From DATLFI01 sp035524895 (lineage in GTDB: Bacteria > Acidobacteriota > Thermoanaerobaculia > Multivoradales > Multivoraceae), in NCBI GenBank assembly GCA_035524895.1, contig DATLFI010000449.1:1-14212 (forward strand): a stretch of 14,212 nucleotides of DNA, written 5' to 3'. Under the pieces are notes generated by a model. That model was not told the DNA's origin. It worked only from the letters and a program-made list of their open reading frames with translations, and did not search any database. Positions 5,648 through 13,848 of the stretch are shown here, piece after piece (position 1 is the stretch's first letter; every line of letters begins with the position of its first letter). Both the position numbers and the translations under genes were made by a program.

Positions 5648-7236
5648 ACATAGGCGCGCGCCGCAGGGCGTGCCTGATGCCGGCGCTCGGTCTCCTCGGC
5701 TGGGGGCTCGCATCGTCGATCGGCGCGGCGACGGACGGCACGGTGGTGGTCGGCTCGAAGAACTTCGCCGAGAGCCGCTTCCTCGGCGAGCTCTTCGCGC
5801 AGGCGATCGAGGCGCAGACCTCCCTGCGCGTCGAGCGGCGGCTGGGCCTCGCGGGCACGGAGTTCTGCTTCGAGGCGCTGCGCACCGGAGCGATCGACGT
5901 CTACCCCGAGTACACCGGCACGGGCTGGGTCACGCTGCTGCGCGCCGAGGCGATCGCCGACCAGGCCGGGGTGCTCGCGGGGGTGCGCCGCGAGTTCCGC
6001 GAGCGCTGGGATCTCGAGTGGCTGGCGCCGCTCGGCTTCGAGAACTCGTGGGAGATCGCGGTGCGGCGCGAGGTCGCGGAGCGGTACTCCCTGCGCACGA
6101 TCTCGCAGCTCGCGGCGGTCGCCGGCGACCTTCGGGCCGGCTTCGGGCTCGAGTTCGTGGCGCGCGAGGACGGGCTCGAAGGGCTACGACGGGTGTACGG
6201 GCTCGAGCCCGGCTCCGTGCGCGCGCTGCAGCAGACGCCGCAGTATCAGGCGGCGCGCGAAGGGATCATCGACGTCGTGGACGTCTACACCACCGACGGT
6301 CGTCTGGCCGCGGCGGATCTGGTGCTGCTCGAGGACGACCGCGGCTTCTTTCCGCCCTACCAGGCGGCGCCGCTCGCGCGCGGCGTCACGCTGCGCGAGC
6401 ACCCCGAGATGGCGGCGGCGCTTGGGCGGCTCGCCGGTGCCCTCGACGTGGCGCGCATGCGCGAGTACAACCGGCGGCTCGAAGAGCTGCACGAGCCGCT
6501 CGAGCTCGTGGCTGCCGACGCGCTGCGTGACCTCGGGCTAGCCGGCGGCAGCGATGCCGATGCAGAGGCCGCGCGCCAGTACGCGGACGGAGCCAGAGAG
6601 GGATTCGCTGCCTACGTATGGCGCGAGCGCGTAGCCCTCGGGCGACGCACGCTCGAGCATCTGGGACTTTCGGCAGCCGCGCTCCTGCTCGGCGCGGCGG
6701 TCGCGATCCCGCTCGCGCTCTGGCTCGACCGCCGCGGCGGGCGGGTTGCGGAGTCCGTCGTGCGTTTCGTCGGCGCCACCCAGACGGTGCCGTCACTCGC
6801 ACTCCTCGGGTTCCTGATCCCGCTACTCGGCGTGGGCGTGAAGCCGGCAATCGCCGCGCTATGGATCTACGCCATCTTCCCGATGCTGCGCTCTGCGACG
6901 AGCGGCCTGCGCGACGCCGATCCGGCTGCGGCGCTCGCCGCGACCGCGCTCGGCATGACGGAGGGTCAGGTACTGCGGCGCGTGCGCCTGCCGCTCGCGC
7001 TGCCCGCGATCATGGCGGGAGTCCGCACTGCTGCCGCGATCACCATCGGCACCGCCACCCTCGCCGCGTTCATCGGCGCCGGCGGACTCGGCGAGCCGAT
7101 CATCGCCGGGCTCCAGCTCGTCGACACCAAGCGCATCCTCTCGGGCGCCGTGCCGGCCGCCCTGCTCGCCTTGCTCGTCGACTGGGTGTTGGGGAGAGTG
7201 GAGCGGGCGCTGCGACCACCGGGTGTATCGGGTTGA
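5644..7236 (+). CDS. Fused substrate-binding protein and permease of a quaternary-amine ABC importer (binding domain first)
   Basis: 530 residues from the ATG at 5644, with GGAGG 7 nt upstream. A signal-like segment (about 8-29) precedes the binding domain (about 34-300). Hallmarks of that domain are VVVGSKNFAESRFLGEL, GAIDVYPEYTGTGW, LGFENSWEIAV, FGLEFVAREDGLEGLRRVYG, DVVDVYTTDGR and LEDDRGFFPPYQAAP, the OpuAC/OsmX/ProX set. After a charged linker (300-335) come about five membrane helices (near 338-361, 374-396, 399-415, 456-480 and 497-517). The EAA loop (about 424-452, ALGMTEGQVLRRVRLPLALP) lies between helices 3 and 4. With that loop inside the cell, the permease N-terminus is outside, which suits a periplasmic binding domain. 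Most fusions in this family that I know (OpuABC, EgtUBC) put the permease first, so this order is unusual. The ligand could be betaine, choline, carnitine, proline betaine or ergothioneine; I cannot choose. Confidence 0.9.
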   Translation: MNIGARRRACLMPALGLLGWGLASSIGAATDGTVVVGSKNFAESRFLGELFAQAIEAQTSLRVERRLGLAGTEFCFEALRTGAIDVYPEYTGTGWVTLLRAEAIADQAGVLAGVRREFRERWDLEWLAPLGFENSWEIAVRREVAERYSLRTISQLAAVAGDLRAGFGLEFVAREDGLEGLRRVYGLEPGSVRALQQTPQYQAAREGIIDVVDVYTTDGRLAAADLVLLEDDRGFFPPYQAAPLARGVTLREHPEMAAALGRLAGALDVARMREYNRRLEELHEPLELVAADALRDLGLAGGSDADAEAARQYADGAREGFAAYVWRERVALGRRTLEHLGLSAAALLLGAAVAIPLALWLDRRGGRVAESVVRFVGATQTVPSLALLGFLIPLLGVGVKPAIAALWIYAIFPMLRSATSGLRDADPAAALAATALGMTEGQVLRRVRLPLALPAIMAGVRTAAAITIGTATLAAFIGAGGLGEPIIAGLQLVDTKRILSGAVPAALLALLVDWVLGRVERALRPPGVSG

Positions 7237-7246
7237 CGCCTTTGGT

Positions 7247-7660
7247 TCAGAGCACTTCGCAGTGGGGGAAGAAGAAGGCGATCTCCACGCTCGCGTTGGC
7301 GACCGAATCGCTGCCGTGCACGGCGTTGTACTGCACGTCGGTGCCGTAGAGGTTGCGGAGGGTGCCGGGAGCGGCCTTCTTGGAGTCGGTGGCGCCCAGG
7401 ACCTCGCGCAGCCGCGCGACCGCGTCGGCGCGCTCGAGCGCGACCGGCACCACGGGGCCGCTGGACATGAAGTCGACCAGCTCGCCAAAGAAGGGTCGCT
7501 CGGCGTGGACGGCATAGAAGCCCTTGGCCTGCTCCTCGGTGAGCCTGGTCTTGCGCAGGGCGAGGATGCGAAAGCCGTCCTTCTCGAGGTGGGCGAGGAC
7601 ATTGCCGGTGTTGCCGGCGGCTACGGCGTCGGGCTTGACGATCGCGAGAGTGCGTTCCAT
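7247..7660 (-). CDS. ndk: Nucleoside diphosphate kinase
   Basis: 137 residues, the normal bacterial length. It starts MERTLAIVKPDAV and has the active-site segment NAVHGSDS (112-119), with His115 as the phosphohistidine. Other family marks are FYAVHAERPFFGELVDFMSSGP and LRNLYG. It moves the gamma-phosphate from ATP to other NDPs in the cytoplasm, keeping NTP and dNTP pools balanced. AGGAA lies 8 nt before the ATG at 7660. It follows sucD on the same strand after 137 bases, an association seen in many deltaproteobacteria-like genomes. Pairing with SucCD is sensible if the GTP formed there must be turned into ATP. Its stop lies 10 bases from the stop of the convergent importer gene, leaving no room for separate terminators. 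Confidence 0.97.
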   Translation of the reverse strand: MERTLAIVKPDAVAAGNTGNVLAHLEKDGFRILALRKTRLTEEQAKGFYAVHAERPFFGELVDFMSSGPVVPVALERADAVARLREVLGATDSKKAAPGTLRNLYGTDVQYNAVHGSDSVANASVEIAFFFPHCEVL

Positions 7661-7797
7661 GAGAGAGGTTCCTGTGCGGTGTGGTTACAGTCCGGCGCGC
7701 CACGGCGCCCGGTGAGGGAACGAGGGAACGTGGCGGCGGACCGAGGGAGCCAAGAAAACCGAGGCAGTCCGAAACGGGATGTGCGGCGCGCTCTGGG

Positions 7798-8721
7798 TCA
7801 CGCCCTTCGCGATGCGCCCTTGCGCGGACCGGCCGAGGCGCCCTTGCCCTTCCCGAGCACCTCCGCCACCTTCGCGCCCATATCGGCGGGAGAGTCGACG
7901 ACGTGCACGCCAGCTTCGCGCAGGGCGTGCTGCTTGTCGGCCGCGGTGCCCTTGCCGCCGGAGACGATCGCTCCGGCGTGGCCCATGCGACGTCCAGGAG
8001 GCGCAGTGGCGCCGGCGATGAAGCCGATCACCGGGCGGTCGAAGTGACTCTTCACCCAGGCTGCGGCATCCTCCTCGGCGTTGCCGCCGATCTCGCCGAT
8101 CAGGATCACCGCTTCGGTGGCGGGGTCGTCGCGGAAGAGCGCCATGACATCCACGAAGTTGGTGCCCTGCACCGGGTCGCCGCCGATGCCGACGCAGCTC
8201 GACTGGCCGAGACCGGCGTTGCTGAGCTGCCACACCGCCTCGTAGGTCAATGTGCCGCTGCGGCTGACGACGCCGACGCTGCCGGCCTTGTGGATGTGGC
8301 CCGGCATGATGCCGACCTTCGCCGCGCCCGGAGTGATCACCCCGGGGCAGTTCGGGCCGACCAGCCGCGTCGCGGGATGGTCGCGCAGGAAGGCCTTGAC
8401 GCGGATCATGTCGAGGACCGGGATGCCTTCGGTGATGCACACCACGAGCTCGATCCCGGCGTCGGCGGCCTCCATGATCGCGTCTGCCGCGAACGGCGGC
8501 GGCACGAAGATAATCGAGGTGTTGGCACCGGTCTCCTGCCGCGCTGCGGCCACCGAGCCGAACACTGGAAAGCCGTCGACGGCCTGGCCACCCTTGCCCG
8601 GAGTGACGCCGCCCACCACCTTGGTGCCGTAGTCGCGGCACTGCTGGGCGTGGAACAGGCCCTCTTTGCCGGTGATGCCCTGCACCAGCAGGCGCGTTTC
8701 CTTGCCGACCAGAATGGCCAT
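7798..8721 (-). CDS. sucD: Succinyl-CoA synthetase (ADP/GDP-forming), alpha subunit
   Basis: 307 residues. It has the CoA-binding Rossmann start (MAILVGKETRLLVQGITGKEG), GTKVVGGVTPGKGG, VGPNCPGVITP (121-131) and SRSGTLTYEAV. The phosphorylated histidine is in RRMGHAGAIVSGGKG (His248). It is the CoA-binding and phosphohistidine half of the enzyme that makes ATP or GTP from succinyl-CoA, and partners SucC. The start overlaps the sucC stop (TAATG), so translation is coupled. The family usually ends near residue 290. Here a basic, low-complexity tail of about 18 residues follows (GKGKGASAGPRKGASRRA), of unknown use. Confidence 0.97.
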   Translation of the reverse strand: MAILVGKETRLLVQGITGKEGLFHAQQCRDYGTKVVGGVTPGKGGQAVDGFPVFGSVAAARQETGANTSIIFVPPPFAADAIMEAADAGIELVVCITEGIPVLDMIRVKAFLRDHPATRLVGPNCPGVITPGAAKVGIMPGHIHKAGSVGVVSRSGTLTYEAVWQLSNAGLGQSSCVGIGGDPVQGTNFVDVMALFRDDPATEAVILIGEIGGNAEEDAAAWVKSHFDRPVIGFIAGATAPPGRRMGHAGAIVSGGKGTAADKQHALREAGVHVVDSPADMGAKVAEVLGKGKGASAGPRKGASRRA

Positions 8722-9890
8722 TACGCCGCTCCCTTCGCCGCCGCAACGACCTTCTCGGCAGCGGACGCCATGTGCTCTGCGACGACGAAGTCGAACTCGG
8801 CCTCCTGCAGGATGCGGCGGCCCTCCTCGACGTTGGTGCCTTCGAGCCGCACCACCACCGGCACCTTGACGTTGCCCAGCTCCTCGATCGCGGCGACCAC
8901 GCCCCGCGCGATGCGGTCGGTGCGCGCGATGCCGCCGAAGATGTTGATCAGCACCGCCTTCACGCTCTTGTCGGAGATCAGGATCTGGAAAGCCGCGGTC
9001 ACGGCCTCCTGGCTGGCCGAGCCGCCGACATCGAGGAAGTTCGCGGGCGAGCCGCCGTAGAGCTGGATGATGTCCATCGTCGCCATCGCGAGACCGGCGC
9101 CGTTGACCATGCAGCCGATGCTGCCTTCGAGCTTGATGTAGTTGAGCCCGTGCTTTCCGGCCTCGACCTCGAGCGGGTTCTCCTCGGCGAGATCGCGCAG
9201 CTTGCGCAGCTCCTCGTGACGGAACAGAGCGTTGTCATCGAAGGTCATCTTCGCGTCGAGCGCATAGACGTCGCCGCCCGCGGTCACGATGGCCGGGTTG
9301 ATCTCGACCAGCGAGGCGTCGGTCTCGAGGTAGACGCGCGCCAGCGCCTCGACCAGCGACGCCATCTGCCGCGCGGTCTTGCCCTCGAGCCCGAGCCCGG
9401 CAGCGACCGCGCGGGTCTGGAACGGCAGCACGCCGAGCAACGGGTCGACGCCGACGCGCAGGATCGCGTTGGGGTCCTTCGCCGCGACTTCCTCGATGTC
9501 CATGCCGCCGGCGCGCGAGGCCATGATCACGGGCTTGCCGGTGTCTCGGTCCAGCGTCATGCCGAGGTAGAGCTCTTGCGCGATGTCGAAGACCTCCTCG
9601 ACCAGGACCTTGCGCACGAGCTGGCCGGCGGGACCAGTCTGCGGCGTCACCAGCTGCATGCCGAGGATGTCGTCGGCGCGCGACTCCGCCTCCTCGGGCG
9701 AGCCCGTGACCTTCACGCCACCGCCCTTGCCGCGACCTCCGGCGTGGATCTGCGCCTTGACCACGGTCCGGCCGCCGAGGTCGGCCGCGATGTTGCGCGC
9801 TTCGCCCGGGCGTTCGGTGACGCGGCCCTGCGGAACCGGCGCGCCGCAGCGGCGCAGCAGGTCCTTGGCCTGATACTCATGGATCTTCAA
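8721..9890 (-). CDS. sucC: Succinyl-CoA synthetase (ADP/GDP-forming), beta subunit
   Basis: 389 residues, the standard length, if begun at the TTG at 9890. GGAGGT lies 8 nt upstream and the N-terminus is then MKIHEYQAKDLLRRCGAPVP, exactly the family start. The frame stays open upstream but enters intergenic DNA and the phosphatase gene out of frame, so the extension is rejected. The ATP-grasp domain shows VVKAQIHAGGRGKGGGV and ASLVEINPAIV; the C-terminal ligase domain shows GCMVNGAGLAMATMD and NFLDVGGSAS. It binds the nucleotide and helps move phosphate to the SucD histidine in the TCA cycle. ATP or GTP preference cannot be settled by eye. The leader holds a palindrome-like GTCCCGTCGGGAC at 9920-9932 and CCCGCGGG at 9910-9917, just upstream of the ribosome-binding site. 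Read as an operon with sucD, possibly also ndk. Confidence 0.96.
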   Translation of the reverse strand: MKIHEYQAKDLLRRCGAPVPQGRVTERPGEARNIAADLGGRTVVKAQIHAGGRGKGGGVKVTGSPEEAESRADDILGMQLVTPQTGPAGQLVRKVLVEEVFDIAQELYLGMTLDRDTGKPVIMASRAGGMDIEEVAAKDPNAILRVGVDPLLGVLPFQTRAVAAGLGLEGKTARQMASLVEALARVYLETDASLVEINPAIVTAGGDVYALDAKMTFDDNALFRHEELRKLRDLAEENPLEVEAGKHGLNYIKLEGSIGCMVNGAGLAMATMDIIQLYGGSPANFLDVGGSASQEAVTAAFQILISDKSVKAVLINIFGGIARTDRIARGVVAAIEELGNVKVPVVVRLEGTNVEEGRRILQEAEFDFVVAEHMASAAEKVVAAAKGAA

Positions 9891-10062
9891 GGGTGACGAC
9901 CTCCACGGACCCGCGGGCTGTCCCGTCGGGACGAACAACGATAGAAGACGATCGAGCGACGGGTTGTCGCGGGAGAGTCCGGCAACGGGGATGGCGACCG
10001 TGGGAGCGGCCGGCGCGCGGACCGGGGGGCGGAGTGTAGCAGGAGCCGATGCACGCGTGCGC
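9891..10062. promoter_or_regulatory. Leader/promoter region of sucCD
   Basis: 172 bases between the phosphatase stop and the sucC start, both on the minus strand. It contains the sucC ribosome-binding site (complement at 9899-9904), the short palindrome CCCGCGGG (9910-9917) and the inverted repeat GTCCC-GTC-GGGAC (9920-9932). No clear -35/-10 pair was found. Whether sucCD has its own promoter or is read through from the phosphatase is open. Confidence 0.4.
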
Positions 10063-12510
10063 TCAAGGCACGGTGACGACGAGAACCGTGAGGTCGTCGT
10101 CCCGTCCCACGGATTCGAGCTCGACGCGGCGGCCCGCGCCGAGGAACAGCTCGACGTCTCCGAGCAGGCCGCGCAGCAGCGCCTCGCCACCGCCGCCCCC
10201 GGCGGCGTGCCGGCGGAGGCTCTCCTCCAAGCGCTCGTAACCGAACGGCTCCTCGCCTCCGATGCGGCGCGCCTCGACCAGGCCGTCGCTCGACAGCACC
10301 AGCGCGTCGCCCGCGTGCAGGTCGTGCTCGCGGACGTCGAGATCCAGCTGCGCGCGCACCCCCAACGGATAGGCCGTCGACTCGAGGGCGCCGACCTCGC
10401 CCGAGCGCGACACGCGGTACGGCCACACGTGTCCGGCGCAGGCAAAGCGGGCGCGCCGCGTACGGGGGTCGAGCACCACGTAGCAGAGCGTAGTGAGCAG
10501 GCGCGGCCCAGCCTCGCAGACGACGCGGTTGAGCGCGTGGACGACGCCCTCGACCTCCGGGTCGAAGCGCGTCTGCACCAGCAGCGCGGCGCGAGCCATC
10601 GACATCACCAGACCGCTCGAGACACCGTGGCCGGCCACGTCGCCGATCGCGAGGGCGAGGCGCCCGTCGGGCAACTCGCGCACGTCGTAGAAATCTCCTC
10701 CCACCTCCGAGGCCGGCAGGTAGATCGAGGCCAGCTCGAAGTCGAGCACCCTCTTGGGCACCATCGGCAAGATCGAGCTCTGGATGCGGCGGGCGGTCTC
10801 GAGCTCGACGCGCTGCCGCTCGCGCTCCGCGATGCGCCGCACGTGCGGCGGAACGTCGTCGTGCTGGTAGCGATAGACGCGCGTCGAGCCGAGCCAGCGG
10901 GCACCCACCAGGAGGGGCGCCGCCGACGCCAGCACCGCGGTCCATCCCTGTAGCTCGAGCGAAGCATCCCGCGCGGTGAGCAGCGGCAACGCCTCCAGCA
11001 CCACACGGGAGACCAGGCTCGCCAGGAACGCGACGAGCAGGTCGTAGCGGACGAACAGCACGACCGTCGCGCACGCCACCAGGAACCACACCGGCACGCT
11101 CGCGATCACCGGCGCGCTGAGGAGCGGCGGCAGGAACGTGATCGCGGTCACGCCCGCCGCGACCGCGCCGCCCAACCAGATCCCCAGGGACTCCGCGAGC
11201 GGCGGCAGCAGGAAGAGCAGTCCGAAGCAGACCCATGCCAGGGCGTAGGCGAAGACCACGGCAAGGAGCGCGACGCCCGGCAGCGCGGCGCTCTCCCACC
11301 ACGGGCCGAGACTCGCCACCAGCAGCGGCGTCGCGCCGAGCTCGCGCAGCAGCAGCGCGCTTCCGAGCACCGCGGCGGCCAGCAACACGCCGCTCGCGGT
11401 GCCGCGTAGGGAGGAAGCCGCCACGGTCGAGCTCGTCCAGTCGCGCTCGCAGAAGGCGGCGAACGGCGCCAGCCGCCGGCGCCACAGACCGTGCGCGCGT
11501 GCCTCGCCGAGTGCGCAAGACGCAAAAGCCAGCACGCCGAGCGCCGGCACGTAGATCACGAGCATCCACGCCACCCAGACCCAGGTCATCTGCGCGCGTG
11601 TCAGGTTGCCCATCGACACCGCTTCGGCCATCGGCCTTGCCGCCAGCAGCAGCACCACCAGGCACGACACGATCACCCCGAGACCCACCTGCGCGGCTCG
11701 CGCGACGCCGACCACGCCCTCGTGGTACCGGCGCACGAACAACAGCAGGAGCGGAGGCAGGAACAGGAACACCACCAGGAGCTGCAGCGTGCGTACTAGC
11801 GTCACCGAGCGCAGGGCGCTCTCGTCGGCGGCCGCGCCTCGATCCTGGCGCCAGGTGTAGAAGCCCTCGAGCTGGTCGCCGGCGAAGCGGACCTCGACGC
11901 CATGCTCGAAACCACCGAGACGAGCCCCGGTGGCGGCGTAGCGAACATAGGTGTAGACGTAGCGGCCGAGGTCCACGCGCCGTACCGTGGGCTCGCCGAA
12001 GCCCGCCAGCTCGAGCCCCAACTCCTGCAGCAGCTCGCCGGCACGGGCGCGGGCCGCACCCGCATCGGGCACCGCGTCGCTGCGGTAGTCGTCCGGAGTG
12101 CCGCGAAGGAGCGAGACGAGCTCGCCGTCTAGCGCGACCTCGGCTCGGTAGCGCCACTGGCCGACCCGTCCACCGCTCTCGTACACGCTCACCCGCCACA
12201 GCAGCACGCCACGCGACAGCTCCGGCGGCGCGACACCGCCTCGGCGGAGCAGGCTCAGCTCGAGCTCGGGATCACCGTACAGGCTGACCGTCGTGTAGGG
12301 CTCCGCGACCGGGTCGCCGAGCTGTCGGATGCGTTCCTCGACCAGCCGCACAGCCTCGGCGCGGGTGAGCTGCCACTCGCGCGGACGCAACGGAAACGCC
12401 CGTGGATACAGCCAGCTCACGGCGAGTGCGCCGGCTATCAACAGGCCGAGCCAGACGAACAACTCCGCCCTGCCGATGGGGCGCTGGCTGACCTTGAGGC
12501 GCTTGGTCAT
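10063..12510 (-). CDS. Membrane-anchored SpoIIE/RsbU-type PP2C serine phosphatase
   Basis: 815 residues. Helix 1 (about 17-34) is followed by an extracytoplasmic region (about 40-235). This has two related alpha/beta units, each opening with an Ala/Arg/Glu-rich helix (near 49-65 and 151-166). Eight or nine membrane helices fill about 238-540, then a linker helix (EREERQ-type, 560-580) leads into the phosphatase domain (about 580-815). Metal-binding acids are all present: EVGGDFYDV (D606, D609), IGDVAGHG (D624), SSDGLVEA (D742) and GRDDDLTV (D804-806). It probably removes phosphate from serine/threonine on a cytoplasmic regulator such as an anti-sigma-factor antagonist, in response to a membrane or envelope signal. 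No RsbV/RsbW-like partner is in the window. The membrane core recalls CPBP-type proteins, but I see no EExxxR protease motif. The ATG at 12510 lacks a clear ribosome-binding site. It lies between icd and sucC, all on one strand. Confidence 0.88.
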   Translation of the reverse strand: MTKRLKVSQRPIGRAELFVWLGLLIAGALAVSWLYPRAFPLRPREWQLTRAEAVRLVEERIRQLGDPVAEPYTTVSLYGDPELELSLLRRGGVAPPELSRGVLLWRVSVYESGGRVGQWRYRAEVALDGELVSLLRGTPDDYRSDAVPDAGAARARAGELLQELGLELAGFGEPTVRRVDLGRYVYTYVRYAATGARLGGFEHGVEVRFAGDQLEGFYTWRQDRGAAADESALRSVTLVRTLQLLVVFLFLPPLLLLFVRRYHEGVVGVARAAQVGLGVIVSCLVVLLLAARPMAEAVSMGNLTRAQMTWVWVAWMLVIYVPALGVLAFASCALGEARAHGLWRRRLAPFAAFCERDWTSSTVAASSLRGTASGVLLAAAVLGSALLLRELGATPLLVASLGPWWESAALPGVALLAVVFAYALAWVCFGLLFLLPPLAESLGIWLGGAVAAGVTAITFLPPLLSAPVIASVPVWFLVACATVVLFVRYDLLVAFLASLVSRVVLEALPLLTARDASLELQGWTAVLASAAPLLVGARWLGSTRVYRYQHDDVPPHVRRIAERERQRVELETARRIQSSILPMVPKRVLDFELASIYLPASEVGGDFYDVRELPDGRLALAIGDVAGHGVSSGLVMSMARAALLVQTRFDPEVEGVVHALNRVVCEAGPRLLTTLCYVVLDPRTRRARFACAGHVWPYRVSRSGEVGALESTAYPLGVRAQLDLDVREHDLHAGDALVLSSDGLVEARRIGGEEPFGYERLEESLRRHAAGGGGGEALLRGLLGDVELFLGAGRRVELESVGRDDDLTVLVVTVP

Positions 12511-12597
12511 CGGGCGTGGACCGCCGCGCGAATGCGGGCGGGCTCTCAGTCTGGTACGAGCGGACCGCCGGTGGAGTTCGCCAGCAAGCTCTCCGCC

Positions 12598-13848
12598 TCA
12601 GCCGAGGTTCCCGACGATCGCTTCGCCGAACTCCGAGGTCTTGAGCAGCTTGGCCCCGGTCATCTGCCGCTCGAGATCGTAGGTGACTCGCTTCTGCGCG
12701 ATGGTGCGCGAAAGTGCGGACTCGATCGCCCGCGCGGCCTCGGGCCAGCCCATCCAGTCGAGCATCATGACGCCCGACAGGATCACCGAGCCGGGATTCA
12801 CCTTGTCCTGGCCGGAGTACTTCGGGGCGGTGCCGTGGGTGGCCTCGAAGAGCGCCACGCCGTCGCCCTCGTTGGAACCGGGCGCCATGCCGAGGCCGCC
12901 GACCTGGGCCGCGAGCGCGTCCGAGAGATAGTCGCCGTTGAGGTTGGTGGTGGCGACCACGTCGTACTCGTCGGGCCGCAGCAGCACCTGCTGGAACATC
13001 GCATCCGCGATCCGGTCCTTGATCACGACCTTCCCAGCAGGAGCCTTGCCGCCGTGGTCGCTCCAAAGCTCGTCCTCGCTGATCGTGCGGTCGCCGAACT
13101 CTTCCTTCGCCAGCTCGTAACCCCAATCCTTGAACGCACCCTCGGTGAACTTCATGATGTTGCCCTTGTGCACCAGCGTGACACTCCGCCTGCCGTGCGA
13201 CACGGCGAACGCGATCGCCTTGCGGACGAGCCGCTGGCTGCCGAAGCGCGACACCGGCTTGATGCCGACTCCGGAGTCGGCTCGCACCTGCGCGCCGAGC
13301 TCGCGGCCGAGGAAGTCGATCAGCTTGCGCGCCTCGGCGCTGCCCTCCGGCCACTCCAAACCTGCATAGACGTCCTCGGTGTTCTCGCGGAAGAGCACCA
13401 CGTCGACCTTGTGCGGCTCCTTGACCGGCGACGGCACGCCGTCGAACCAGCGCACAGGCCGCACGCAGGCGTAGAGGTCGAGCTCTTGGCGAAGCGTCAC
13501 GTTCAGAGACCGGATGCCACCGCCGACCGGCGTGGTGAGCGGACCCTTGATGCTGATGCGGTAGTGCGCAATGGCGTCGATGGTCTCGCGCGGCAGCCAC
13601 TCGCCCACGGTCGCGAGAGCCTTCTCGCCGGCCAGGATCTCCACCCAGGCCAGGCGGCGAGCGCCGCGATACGCGTGCTCGACGGCCGCGTCGAAGACCC
13701 TCTGCGAGGCGCGCCAGATGTCCGGACCGATACCGTCACCCTCGATGAACGGAACGATCGGACGATCGGGAACCTCGAGCCGACCCTCCCGATAGCCGAT
13801 CTCCTGCCCGTCACTGGGGAGCGTGATCGCCCACTTGCCGCTCTTCAT
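12598..13848 (-). CDS. icd: NADP-dependent isocitrate dehydrogenase
   Basis: 416 residues, close to the E. coli enzyme throughout. It converts isocitrate to 2-oxoglutarate, CO2 and NADPH in the TCA cycle. Substrate site: KGPLTTPVGGGIRSLN (101-116) with Ser114, Arg113, Asn116, Arg120 and Arg130; Arg154 and Tyr161 in FRENTEDVYAG; and Lys228 in LVHKGNIMKFTEGAFKDWGY. Metal-binding acids are in NLNGDYLSD (D306, D310). NADP preference is supported by HGTAPKYSGQDKV (Lys343, Tyr344, Val350) and Arg394 in LERQM, matching the E. coli NADP set. Ser114 is the position phosphorylated by AceK in E. coli, but no aceK or glyoxylate-shunt gene is in view. AGGAG lies 7 nt before the ATG at 13848. The phosphatase gene follows after 87 bases. 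Confidence 0.97.
   Translation of the reverse strand: MKSGKWAITLPSDGQEIGYREGRLEVPDRPIVPFIEGDGIGPDIWRASQRVFDAAVEHAYRGARRLAWVEILAGEKALATVGEWLPRETIDAIAHYRISIKGPLTTPVGGGIRSLNVTLRQELDLYACVRPVRWFDGVPSPVKEPHKVDVVLFRENTEDVYAGLEWPEGSAEARKLIDFLGRELGAQVRADSGVGIKPVSRFGSQRLVRKAIAFAVSHGRRSVTLVHKGNIMKFTEGAFKDWGYELAKEEFGDRTISEDELWSDHGGKAPAGKVVIKDRIADAMFQQVLLRPDEYDVVATTNLNGDYLSDALAAQVGGLGMAPGSNEGDGVALFEATHGTAPKYSGQDKVNPGSVILSGVMMLDWMGWPEAARAIESALSRTIAQKRVTYDLERQMTGAKLLKTSEFGEAIVGNLG

Noticed and set aside
4007..5713. 568-codon minus-strand frame across the lyase, the intergenic region and the ATPase
   Set aside because: It crosses two real genes in the wrong frame or strand and has no recognisable domain.
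7724..7740. Tandem GAGGGAAC repeat between sucD and ndk
   Set aside because: Two adjacent 8-base copies only; too short to call a repeat element or regulator array.
9891..10445. In-frame extension upstream of sucC
   Set aside because: The translation is low-complexity and out of frame with the phosphatase, and the family N-terminus starts at the TTG at 9890.
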